Positions 22,607 to 34,000 of a stretch of 64,000 nucleotides of DNA are shown piece by piece. The first letter of the stretch is position 1, and each line of letters opens with the position of its first letter. Origin of the DNA: Lonicera japonica (taxonomy: Eukaryota; Streptophyta; Magnoliopsida; Dipsacales; Caprifoliaceae). Made by a program: the position numbers and the translations under genes. The notes under the pieces are model-generated. The model searched no databases. It was not told where the DNA came from and saw only the letters and a list, made by a program, of their open reading frames with translations. Location of the stretch: positions 25,573,325 to 25,637,324 of the forward strand of contig CM038468.1 of the NCBI GenBank assembly GCA_021464415.1, read 5' to 3'.

Positions 22607-25600
22607 TCTCTCTCTCTCTCTCTCTCCATGTCTCTTTTTGTTCAAGAGTTTTAACTGAAGTATCATGCCAATACTTGCTTTACGGCCACCCTATAGGGAG
22701 ATTTAAATCTTTCGTAATTATTAAAAAAAAATAGTATATTTATACATCATCAGCCATAAGCGTGTGCAAGGTGTCTACAATGTACATAATTCTTGTTACT
22801 GTAAAAAAATTTATAACATATGTAAAGGCCCAATATTCAGTGTATTGACCTAAACCCAACAAATATGTTGTATATGAGATAATATTTGTACCGGGACCTA
22901 TGTATTTCGGGGCCAACTCGGTATATATAATGAGGAGATCGTATCCACGATGAGATTATGTGGAGACAACCTCCATATTATATATAGATCGACATCATGT
23001 ATACCAAATTTGATAAGAAAGGGGAGGGGTGATTTTAGGGGGTTTTTTCCCGTTTACAAGCGATAATTTAGCTTACTATCGGACTTCTATTATAGATGCA
23101 TCACACTCCGATTGTTACCACAAATGGGTCAATACCCACTATATTCATGTGAATCGAATCCAATACCTGCTTATTGTGGGGAGATAAAATATGCCAACAG
23201 GCTGCAAAATTGTTGACTTAGAAAGTTTTATTTTAACTATCAATGAAAATGCAAAAGTAATTGGGTTTTTATTAATTGTCACTAAAAATATATTTGTGAG
23301 CAAGAGTCTTTTCCAACTCTCTTTTTTTTTGTTCTTCAAAGTCTACATTCTTTTGAACTAACTTCACAGTCTACATGCTGATTTTTAATTGCAGTCAATA
23401 CCCATAAATTTCATTGAGAGGTATTTAAAAGGACAAAAGTTGGAGTATGTAGAATTGAGAAGGGGCAATAGGAAATGGAAGGTGAAGATAATGAATGGGA
23501 GGATTATGGAAGAAGATGAAGGATGGTCCAAATTTGGAGAGGAAAATGAAGTAGAAGTTGGTGATTTCTTGGTTTTTAGACATGAAGGGGACTTAGTTTT
23601 TGAGGTTTTGCTATTTGATCCCTCTGCTCTTCTTAAACCTATATTCTTATCTCCGCCTAATCCTCGTGTTAAACAAGCAATTATACTTGATCATCTTCAC
23701 CACAACAAACCAAGTCCACTACCTGTAAAACAACACAAATTTGATGGTACGTTTACTAATTTATTTATTATTTAATTAGGATCTATTATCAGTATTATTA
23801 TTGTTATTATTATCGTTGTTATATGATGTTTTAATTTTTAATATATTTTGTCTATATATGTTTTGAATGTGAAATTAGATTAAATTCTTTTGGTGATCGT
23901 TTAGTAGACTTTGTCCATATATGCCATGCGAAGGTAGTTGCAAAAAAATTACCTAAGATAAGTGTGTATTTACATTTCTTTCATGTAATTATTTGACTCA
24001 ATTTCTTATTTTTATGTAATTCTTTTGAAATACCTAGTAACAAATTTAAGACTACATCAATATATATAACCTCACTAGGTCCCAAGTGCTCGTCTTGGGT
24101 TTGACTGGGAGCTCCCCAGGTCGAATCCTCGTGCCAGCACCTGGAGCTACCCACTTGGGCCATGCCTCCTAACCCCTTTGGGGAGCTCTCGGTGCACGGC
24201 GGATTAATCAAAAGGAAAAGGCCTTTTATGACAGCCAATAATGTCATAACAAAGTTTTTATGGCACGGTTTTCTCAAACCTATGTGTCATATATATGGGA
24301 ATCATAAAAAGTTTAAACAACCATCCTAAAAAGGACGACCGTAATTTCTTATTTTTATGTAATTATTTGCATATGCACTGAGTCGTGTTAGGTACAAAAA
24401 AAGTATACTAACTTGGCGCATAGCAAGCGAGTATATGCCTATTCATTCGCTGCATATACACCAAGGAAGTAATTAAAACCAAGCATATGATAGTGTGTGT
24501 TTAGAAGTGGCCTTATTTTAAATTTTTTTTCTTACTTTCATTTTGGCAAAGAAGAGCCCATTTTACTTTTATATATATATATATATGGCATCACATGGAA
24601 TGAAACCACCACTCTTCAATTCAAAATTTAATTTATTTCTTTTTTGTTTGGTGGAGGGTTGGGGGGAGGGGGGTGGAGCCTTTCCAAATAAATAGAAGAG
24701 TCCTTCTCTTTTTCTTTTTTTCTATTCCTCATGAAACTCATTTTGTTGATACTATTTTCAACTTAATTATTTTTTTTATTTTGTTTTTGGGGAAAGTAGT
24801 CCTTAGCCTATTGGATACTTGAGCTCTTAGTTACTGGGTTGATCAATAATTAAATGATTCAACTATTTTTTGTTAGGTCTCATTTTTTGACCAATCATAT
24901 ACGTACATTTTTTGTACTAAATTTCTTCTTGCCCAATATTTACTCCTCTAAGGCTCTAAGTATATAGTAAGTTAGTGTGGCAAAATTTGATGTTGTGTTG
25001 TAAAGGGTCAACAAATAAAATCCCAAAGGGGAAGAAGCCAGCGTGCAAGTTAGGTTTTGAAGACAAAAATACTGATGATGACGACGCACATCCATATTTC
25101 AGCTCCACTTTGACACCTCATCATCTCAAGAAGTCTATATTGGTGAGTGACAAATTTAAAAATGTACACTTGATATATGTATACAAATACAATATTTTCC
25201 ATACATACAAAATCAAACAGTACATATAATTAAAGTGGATAGATTGAGCCATTTAATTTGAGAAGGTAAACAGATGAATTTTATGTTGAAACAAAATGAT
25301 CTCTAAGATTAGTAGATCATCTTTACCAAATTTAATTTATCAAAAAATTCAATCAGAAAGTGAGTTAACTAAACATCTAAAATTTCAATTGTCAGAAATG
25401 TGCATATGTATATATATATTGTTCAGTTAACTCATTTTTCAGTTGAATTTTTTGTTGAAATTTCTTGAAGATGATTTACTAATTATGAAGATCGTCTTCA
25501 CCAAGTTTTATCTTAAAATTCAAATTCTGGGAAGTAAACCTCTTAATCATCCGGACACAAATAAATTGTATTGCCTATCATTTTCTATCTTGTTACCAAA

Positions 25601-25936
25601 CAGAGTCTAAATATTTTATATGTATGATGTGTGCACTACTAACAAATGAAGTATATAATAATGCATACCATTTTATTTTGGCGTGTAGTGTATTCCAATG
25701 GAGTTTGCTATATCCAATGGTTTAGCTAATAGAAAGTGTGAGGTGATAATGAAAGATGAAAAGGGAAGGTCATGGCCTCTGAGGTTGATGCATTATAAAA
25801 GTCATGTTTACATTGCTGGAGGATTGCATCATTTCTATACTACAAGTGGCTTGAAAGAAGGAGATTCTTTCATCATCCAGCTCCTCCACAGTGGATACAA
25901 GCCTCTCATGAATTTCCTTAGTAATGTCTCTCTCAG

Positions 25937-25975
<39 letters not shown>

Positions 25976-25991
25976 CCCCCTCTCTCTCTAG

Positions 25992-26026
<35 letters not shown>

Positions 26027-27327
26027 CAACTTAAGGAAAGATTACACCTTACCACTAGACCACTACTCAGCACACTCGACCATTATGCAGTATTTCACTA
26101 CAATAAACTGTTTAATTACTTAAACATATCCGTGTGATCGTAACATAAAGTATTCATTCAGTGATGCAAGTTTGTGTTTTGTCACTTCATGTATTCTTTT
26201 AGTGAAGAAACCTAGAATTTCTCACAAAAGTTTCCATAGGCAAGAGAGAGTTTTGTCATTAATGGGTGTTTTCTTTACGTGGCCCAATAGTTTAGTGATG
26301 CAAAGACCTCCAGTGACCAAATTATTTTGAGATGAAGCTCCTTTTTTTGTCACTAGAAACTTTAATGACCATGTTGTGACAAAAATTTTATGTCACTAAT
26401 GTGGTTCATGACAAAAAATAATAATTTTAGTAACATTCATCACAGAGAAGTTATTTTATATCACATTATGTAAATATTCAAACCATAATAAGTACACATG
26501 ATAGCGTTTCATCATGCAGCCATAACATTTCTTCTTTATATATATAGACAATTCCAGGTACGATCCTTTTTACGATGGTTTTGCGTCATAAAAAACATTT
26601 CCAATGTTTTTATGACTAAAAAACGTTGTAAAAAGCCCCGGTCCGTACCAGAAATGAACTCTATATATATATATTTAAGGTCATGATTACAAATCTTAGT
26701 TTAATCATTATTTTTATTACTAAAGTACGTAAGGTAATTTTACGTGCATACCAAAAGTCCTCCTAGCTAATTGCTGAATGTCGTGTTATAAAGGGTTAAA
26801 TAAAATCCCAAAGAAGCAGCATGAAGAATGCAAGTTTGGTATTGAAGACAAAGCTACTACTAAGTGTTCAAGAAATACCACTAAAACTACTACTACTCAT
26901 GATGATGATGATGATGGAGAAGGACATGGACATCCTTATTTCAGCTCTACTTTGACAGCCTCTAATATCAAAGGTTCGGGATTGGTGAGTATTTGAATTA
27001 TTGATGAATTTATATGATGCGCGACAAGCCAACAACTATAGCTGATTTGCATTTTCTCTGCATTGAACTTTGTTTGATACTTTTATTTTTGCAGTATGTT
27101 CCATTGAAGTTTGCTCGGTCGAATGGTTTGATCGGTAGAAATTGTGAGATGATTATGAAAGATGAGAAGGGAAGGTCATGGCCTCTGAGGTTGAAGCATA
27201 GTGGAAATCATGTTTGTATTTCTAGAACATTTCATCACTTTCTTACTGCAAATGGCTTAAAAGAAGGAGATTCCTTCATCATCCACCTCCTCCAAAATGG
27301 AAACAAGCCTCTTATGAATTTCCGTAG

Positions 27328-27368
<41 letters not shown>

Positions 27369-27702
27369 GCGTGCACGCATGCGCCCTCCCCCTACTTAAG
27401 CGAAGATTATATCTTACCATTAAACCACAACTCAATTTTTTCAAATATTGATTTTAAGTTATTTATAAGCTATATGAAGACCACATGCAGACAACATATT
27501 CCGTATGCATAGTATTAAAATGAACAAAAGTCATACAAAAGTGAATTATATTATGGCCGGTTTACTTATATGAACATATATAGAACAAATATCTAATTTT
27601 GCAGTTACGTGTCTTGAAATTTGAACAGGTATTGGTGAACGCAAAATTGGCAAAGTTGATGGAAAGGAGCAGATCAAAAGAGAACCAAAAATGCACATCT
27701 AA
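22485..27702 (+). CDS. REM-type transcription factor with three B3 domains (REM-A)
   Basis: Predicted nuclear DNA-binding protein of the plant REM branch of the B3 family. The seven exons I read are 22485-22553, 23395-23746, 25006-25142, 25689-25920, 26794-26984, 27095-27326 and 27629-27702, all with GT-AG borders and compatible phases, giving 428 residues. B3-1 (about 6-108) opens PKKPHFFKPVLPNF and closes GDFLVFRHEGDLVFEV. B3-2 (about 170-264) and B3-3 (about 310-405) each run from HPYFSSTLT to GDSFIIxLL and contain MKDEKGRSWPLRL. The tail is basic (KEQIKREPK). The ATG at 22485 was chosen because it aligns with REM-B; an in-frame ATG at 22383 lies upstream. It is intact, and sits in tandem with REM-B. 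Target genes cannot be inferred. Confidence 0.88.
22557..22626 (+). repeat. (CT)n/(CA)n tract after REM-A exon 1 donor
   Basis: The donor GTGAGT at 22554 runs straight into a compound CT and CA microsatellite. Confidence 0.9.
23747..25005 (+). other. REM-A intron 2
   Basis: It contains a GC-rich island at 24065-24215 with GGTCGAATCC, which resembles a polymerase III B box, so a degenerate SINE is possible. The rest is AT-rich; no coding signal. Confidence 0.4.
25250..25530. repeat. Foldback repeat in REM-A intron 3
   Basis: The arms TAGTAGATCATCTTTACCAA and its inverted partner (GAAGATGATTTACTAATT) flank an AT-rich centre, with AGTGAGTTAACTAAAC and its reverse inside. The same structure lies at 2390-2610, 4795-5035 and 27800-28005. 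Confidence 0.6.
25926..26026 (+). repeat. (CT)n tract after REM-A exon 4 donor
   Basis: About 100 bases, nearly all pyrimidine, beginning 5 bases inside the intron. Confidence 0.9.
26096..26475. mobile_element. CACTA-like fragment in REM-A intron 4
   Basis: Paralogue of 3099-3590, with the same CACTACAATAAACTG start and GTGAC-type motifs. Tentative. Confidence 0.4.
26550..26660. mobile_element. Short foldback element in REM-A intron 4
   Basis: The arms CGTCATAAAAA and TTTTTATGAC, and outside them GGTACGATCC and GGTCCGTACC, pair around a short centre. It is absent at the matching place in the paralogous block (about 3690), where a TATATA run stands alone, so it is an insertion with an AT-type target duplication. 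Confidence 0.55.
27331..27366 (+). repeat. (CT)n tract after REM-A exon 6 donor
   Basis: It starts 4 bases inside the intron (GTAATCTCTC...). Confidence 0.9.
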
Positions 27703-27799
27703 CTAAATGTTATTTTGAATCAAAGGTATACATAAATTCAAATATATATATATATATATGACACTTCTGATTCCAAAATTGTTTATGTATTATTTTTTA

Positions 27800-28005
27800 G
27801 TTAACCCGCTTTCCGGTTTAATTTTTTGAGAAATTTGGTGAAGATAATCTGCTTTAGTATATCATTTCTATCAAATTTCATAAAAAAATTCAACAAGAAA
27901 GTGGGTTAACTAAAAAAATTGACATATATGCAAATTTGTAGCCGTTAAAATTTTATATGTTTAGCTTACCCACTTACCAGTTAATTTTTTAATGAAATTT
28001 GATTT
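27800..28005. repeat. Foldback repeat downstream of REM-A
   Basis: Inverted arms of the same family as 25250-25530; paralogous to 4795-5035. Confidence 0.55.
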
Positions 28006-28355
28006 TTTATGTTTGTGTGGCAACGTATATTTGGTATTTATAGGAAATTTCCCATCTATATAGGATGGACAGTCTTTTTGTTATGAAAATGAATTTAGTT
28101 TGCTTTGATGATTTACAGGTAATTACTGCAAGAGGGATTTGAAGAAAATGCTATCCATGCTTTGTATTTTGTAATTACATAATAGGACTTTTATCTAGAG
28201 TTGTGGAACAATCTTTTTGGCAAGTTTTTGGACTTTCTTTTGGGGAAAATTACAATTGGCTGAAGAATTAATTACTATAAATTTAGGTCAAGCTTTTATG
28301 AGCCCGGGTTTGTCAACGTCTCATTTGACTAGCGGATACAATAGGAAAACAGTAA

Positions 28356-28642
28356 GGCTCCGTTTGATTGCTAAGATAGAAAAGGAAAATAAATTTAGTT
28401 AGTTTGTGTGAAAAGATAGAAATTAAGGTGAGAGATGTTACTCATGTTATGAGTACATATCCCCCATCTTTCAATATTTTTTGTGGAAATTTTTTACTCA
28501 CCACCAAGTAAAGAAAATTTTTTCATGGAAAAAAACTTAAAAATTAAGAGGATATCACTTCTATCACTCAACTTATTTTCCATCTTTTCACCAAAACTAA
28601 CTCAATTTATTTTCTTTTTCCACCTTGCAATCAAACGGAGCC
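28356..28642. mobile_element. Tourist-like (PIF/Harbinger) MITE, 287 bp
   Basis: Perfect 16-bp terminal inverted repeats GGCTCCGTTTGATTGC, with similarity between the arms continuing for about 70 bp, flanked by TAA on both sides (28353-28355 and 28643-28645). It has no coding capacity. Confidence 0.85.
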
Positions 28643-30009
28643 TAAGTTGATCACCACATCAATCAGTGAGAGAGGGTCATATTAATCCTTCCTTGAACCG
28701 AAAAATATTAATCAACACAAACAATTTCTAGATATTATTGAAAAGCAAGTTGTTTATACATGCAATCACGTGGAAAATTATTGAATTCCATTAAGTTCCA
28801 TTCTCTACTGTAAATTAAAAAAGGTGTTTTAGGTGAAAGTGGTTTTTGAATTACATGAAAAATTAATTTTTGTCTGTACCAAGTCTTAAAGTAAAATTGA
28901 TTATGGAAAACTATACAATTAATCAAACACCACTGAATAATTAAACATGAAAAACTTTAAATTTTAAGCATATTTGTGGCATTACAATACACCCCCCAGC
29001 TTTGAAAAATAAACTTGCCAAGAAAAGTTTAAATTGTTAACTTTTTTACTACAACATTTCAACGTTAATCCCAAGAAGCTGCAAAAGACATTGGGGGAAA
29101 AAAATAAAAAAAAAAACAATTATGGCGCTATTTATGTAGATGGCTGCTATGTGCACACCATTTTTTACTTAGTTTTATTTTATTTTTTATTTGCCCAATA
29201 ACAAGCGAGTAAGTGCATGTTATTCGCATGATTACAAGCGAGTAAGATCTTGAAAATAATTTACTCACTTGTCATTGGACGAGTATGTAGGTATATACTC
29301 ATTTTTTATCGTGACAATAACATGCATTTACTCACCTGTTATCAGGCAAATGAAAAACAAAATGTTACCAAATATTTTGTGAAATACAAATAGAAGCTAC
29401 TTTTATATATCTCCTTTTATTTAATTTCATATTCGAGTATGCATCACTGACTGCAAATGTAATATATATATATATATATATTTTCACTTCCAATGTAATA
29501 TTGTAGGTATAAAAAATTAGCAAAGTAAATAAAAAAGATGAAAGGATACAAGATAAAGAAGAGGAAGAAAATGATTGCCCTCAATAAAAATCTGACATTT
29601 TTATTTGGTATTTTGGTGCTATTAATTGAGCAAACATGCATCTGCAGCGCTTTAAATTCCCTATGCAGTCAGCAATCAATTAAGGCATTTGATTATTAAA
29701 AAAAAAAAATGACTGTTATTTTTTATATGCACTCGAATTAAAATTTTCTAAAATACAAATTAATAATTCTAAGATTTTATTTTATTTTTTCAAATGCATG
29801 TAGGATGCGGACATATTCCCTTACTCATTCGCAGTGAGGATAATTCAATGGCTCATTTTTAAGTCAAATATGCTAGAAATGTTTATGGTTTAATGTTATT
29901 GGTAAAAGAGGCCCCTCATTTTTTTTGTTACCTCTTTTATTTATTAAAGAAATTATATTATAACTTTTTTTATTAATTTAGAAAAATAAATTTACCTGGC
30001 TACAAATAT

Positions 30010-30075
30010 TTCTATAGTACAAGTTCTAATCTAATTTAATTAGCAATAACAATGAGATTTTTAAAGTAAAAATTA

Positions 30076-30121
<46 letters not shown>

Positions 30122-31290
30122 TGAATGACTAGGACTCGGCTCCCCTCCAACACATGTTTTATCTAATTTTGTCCAATATAATTTAGTTGAAAGTTTAAAT
30201 AGATGAATTTTTTTCACGAAACTTAGTGGAGATGATCTCTACAATAAGTATATCATCTCCACAAAATTTTATCAAAAAATTCAAACTAGAATGGGTAATA
30301 CTTTACAACCACCTCATTCACCAATTGATGTCAAGTTTGGAGTATTGTTTAATACCTAAATTTTGATCAAATTAATATTTTGGGTAGCATTAAACTAGCT
30401 TAATTTTTATACAAACCAATAAAACATTAAACACGTGGCCATACCAGTTCATTATGTGATGCTACATCAATTTGTCAAAAATTAAATAAACCTAGCTAGC
30501 ATTTTTCTAATATATTTTTTTACCATTTTTTATGGAAATTAAGCAAACCATAGTATGCATGGATGGATGATAGGTAACAAAAAATCAGCGACCTCTTCAA
30601 AGTATATATGATTTCACATAGCTCAATACGATTTCACATACAATTCACTATAAAAATCAAATTATTAACTTCCACAGTTGTAATTGTATATTTATTAGTA
30701 ACGAGCATAAACATGTTATTTTATTAGTGATAAAGATACTTCTTTCATCTTTTCAAAAAGAGTAATGATAGATAGGGTTTCTAAATTAAGGGGAGGGTTC
30801 AAATTATACCCGACGTAAAATAAAGAAGTTTTATACCCACCAATAATTTTCTCTGCAATTTCATTATTCATCAATCTAACGGTTGAATTAGTTCATTGTA
30901 ATCTCCAAAAGATGTGTGCAAAAAGTTTAAGCAATCGGATATGCATAAGTTCCTCGATCATCATACTTATGTTATATAGTGGGTTATGAGCCTTACAAAA
31001 ATCAAGTAAAAGTAAGTATAGTGATTATATAGTTCCAAATATCGGATTGATTTAAAACTTTGCATTCTTGATAAACACAATAAAAATAATTTATCTAACG
31101 GTAGAATTGATAAATTATGAATCTGAGAAAAATTATAGATAGGTGTAAAAATTTACACCATTGTAACTTGAATCTTCCCTCTAAATTAAATAATCAAATC
31201 TGATTAAAACACTAACCAATACAATTTTTGGCAACATTTTTTTTAAGCAAAATAGAAATAGCATTAAATCAAAAGGAAATAAAGCAAAAT
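30010..31290. repeat. Dispersed 1.2-kb repeat, copy 3
   Basis: Matches 10540-11710. It includes a long (GA)n tract (30078-30119) and a short GGAGATGATC foldback (30185-30295) that copy 1 lacks. Confidence 0.65.
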
Positions 31291-31490
31291 ATGAAGATAA
31301 CAAAGTACCTCACGACGGTTCCAATAGAGATGCATATGTAGAGGATAATGTTAAGGATGATGAAGATCTAGATGATGATGAAAAAGATGAGATTGAAAAA
31401 TTGAGGATGTAAGTGATGTCGTTGAAGGAGATGATGGAGCTTGAGATGGAGGATAAGGAGTTGAAGAATTGTCTATCAAGGTTCAATTTC
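31270..31490 (+). pseudogene. Possible exon fragment, acidic and coiled-coil-like
   Basis: The plus frame reads an acidic run (VKDDEDLDDDEKDEIEKL), then a TAA at 31410 with a perfect GTAAGT donor over it (31409), then a charged helix-like part (SLKEMMELEMEDKELKN). The base and residue use look like coding sequence, but I recognise no family and see no partner exons. It may be a captured gene fragment. Confidence 0.25.
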
Positions 31491-31894
31491 ACATTTTTTT
31501 TTGTTCTTATTTGCTAAGTTTTGTGGGATTTTGAAATATTTCCTATTTTAATTGGACATTAATTAACATTTTTTATAATTATGGTACACAATTAATATGT
31601 TCTTGTTAAAAGTTTTTATTTCTTATCTTGTAATTCTATATTACATTACATAATCCTAGGTATATATTTTTTGTTTTATTCACAATTCTTAAAACATGTA
31701 TTTTATATATAACTACAACAAAGATGATAAAACAAGAAAATAAAAAAAAAGGTGACATGTGTATGAATAAGTTATCTTTTTAGAAAACTAATTTTGAATA
31801 TATTTTAGTAGTTTTTATTTGAAAATTGATTCTGACGAGGAATAATACCAAAGTGTTTCAAAGGAATTATCTTCACATATGTATGCCTCTGGCC

Positions 31895-32052
31895 TAGACA
31901 GGGGCTGACCCAGGAATCTTTCGAGTGGTGGGCTAAAACTTAGCAAATGAGTGGGCTTATATACCAACTTTTTTTTTTTACAAATACTAGTAGGTTTTTC
32001 AAAATTTTCTCATGAGCTAAAGCCCACCCTCTTGGGTCCGCACCTGAGCCTA
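31895..32052. mobile_element. Short palindromic MITE-like element
   Basis: The ends CAGGGGCTGACCCAGGA and (other strand) CTCAGGTGCGGACCCAAGA are inverted, and GGTGGGCT/AGCCCACC pair inside. A related sequence may lie at 35205-35672 in a REM-B intron. Confidence 0.4.
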
Positions 32053-32683
32053 GATTAACCTAAGTTAAATAAAGTTTGTACAGTTCTACTTAAAAAGAAA
32101 ATATGAAACTTCATACACCTTAAAGTTCATAGGATGAAAAGAAATTTTGTTTTTTATACAAACTTTATGCCACTTTAATCAGTTAAAAGTGTTAATTTTT
32201 TTTAGTTTCCCTTGTTAAGTATAACATTTCATAACTATATAATTCTTTTTACATGATTAAATTTATTTTATTTTTTTTTAATATGGATTAATATTTTTTA
32301 TAGTTATTGACTATACCAAACTAATTTGCTTGCTTGTAGCATCTAAGTTACAAAATCAACAATTATAGTTTCCTTGTATAACTGAAAATTCAAAAACAAC
32401 TTAAATTCATAAATCCTTAAATCAAGCAAGCCTTACAACTTTTTAAAAACGAATACAGGGGTAAAATTGTCATTCTCACATGAGTTTCCAGCTTTGACTA
32501 ATCATATTGAAGGCAACATATAGTCAAATAATCAACCCAGGGATGTATCCCTAATTTTTAAATTTTAAGTGGTCATCACCCTTAATATGTTTCAAAACTA
32601 GGGGTAAAATCCTAATTTCCTATTATTCCAAATTCGCAAACACAATACCGCAAAATTGGTACACATATTATGAGGATGTGTTT

Positions 32684-33475
32684 GGCAAACCTAATTCCAT
32701 AGTATGGAATTGGAATTGGAGCATGATTTTAGAATTTCATTGTTTGGATGGACAAAAAGGTTATGGTTTTGGAATTCCGGTATAATTCCAAGACTATCAA
32801 TTCTACAGGATTGAATTCCATATGAAGAGTAGAGCTTTCCAATTACAATTCTCAATGAATTCTAATAAATACTAACTATCAATCACCACCACTCCACCTA
32901 ACCCCTTTTCCAACCCCCAGCCACCACGTACAACACAGAGTGCCCCTCTCCCCCCCCCCCCCCCTCCATCCCACCAAACACCACTTTACAAAAGTGCGTC
33001 ACCATTATAACTATATAGATTAGAAATGTTTAATATATACCTACGTAAGCATTTTATATATTATATATCTACGGTACAAATAATATATATGCACGTATTA
33101 TATATATATATAGTAAATATATGTATGTATATCTACACTATATATACTACTAAACAACCTTCCTACCACTACCTATTGACAACACTTACTCTCAAAACTC
33201 TTTGGCAACTTGATCGGAGTTCCAATGATCTATTTGGACTCCAGCAATGGGTGGTATGTCGGACGTTCTTCAAGATCGTTGTTTCTTTGGAATTTCAAAT
33301 GAATTCGATAAATTAACCAAACAAATAAATTTGAAATCCTAATAAAATTCCAAATGAAAATTAAACTACATACAATCAAAACAATAGTATTGTAATTCTT
33401 TGGCATTACTATTCCATAGAATCACAATTCTTATATAATTCCAAAACTATGCAACTAAATGCACCCTTACTCTTT
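32684..33475. mobile_element. MITE-like element with AATTCCA-rich ends
   Basis: The ends GATGTGTTTGG and (other strand) GGGTGCATTTAGT are roughly inverted, and both sides carry many GGAATT/AATTCC motifs in opposite orientation. No transposase was found. Confidence 0.35.
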
Positions 33476-33857
33476 TCTATGAAAAATTCTTTACACTAAC
33501 GAAAACAATTACAAAGGAACCGAACACAATTTATCATTATTATTTACGTCCGTTATTATGTGTTAATTGTTAAATAGTGAAAAGGAGATGAACATGAAAT
33601 GAATGAGAGGGAACAGAAGGTTGTGCATTAATTAAACTCTCCATTCATATATATTGAGATATATATATATATATACATGAATTGAATATACATAGGTACG
33701 GCCATAAATCTACTTTCCTTTATTGTTTACCAACAACACTTTAATTGCAACTTCAACTCATAATTACATATGTAGATACATACATAAATAGAAACATATA
33801 TATCTAGAATACTCCATATTTAGCTAGAAATTAAAGTTCCAAATAATATTTTGGATC

Positions 33858-33929
33858 ATGAGTAATTTTCTTCCAAAGAAGCCTCATTTCTTCAAGCCTG
33901 TCCTTCCTAATTTCAAACATAATGGTCTT

Positions 33930-34000
<71 letters not shown>

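Larger units (their letters stand above)
28006..33857. other. Intergenic region between REM-A and REM-B
   Basis: No gene was recognised. It holds a Tourist-like MITE (28356-28642), a stretch at 28680-29000 that matches the 3' flank of REM-B (39010-39300), a dispersed repeat at 29785-29945, copy 3 of the 1.2-kb repeat (30010-31290), a possible exon fragment (31270-31490) and two further MITE-like pieces (31895-32052 and 32684-33475). A run of C lies at 32951-32964. The shared 3' flanks support descent of REM-A and REM-B from one duplicated gene. Confidence 0.6.

Noticed and set aside
24065..24215. SINE or tRNA-derived unit in REM-A intron 2
   Set aside because: Only a B-box-like GGTCGAATCC is visible; no A box at the right distance, so I do not claim it as a feature of its own.
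31310..31492. Minus-strand 60-residue Ser-rich frame
   Set aside because: It is the reverse of an acidic plus-strand frame that looks more like coding sequence.
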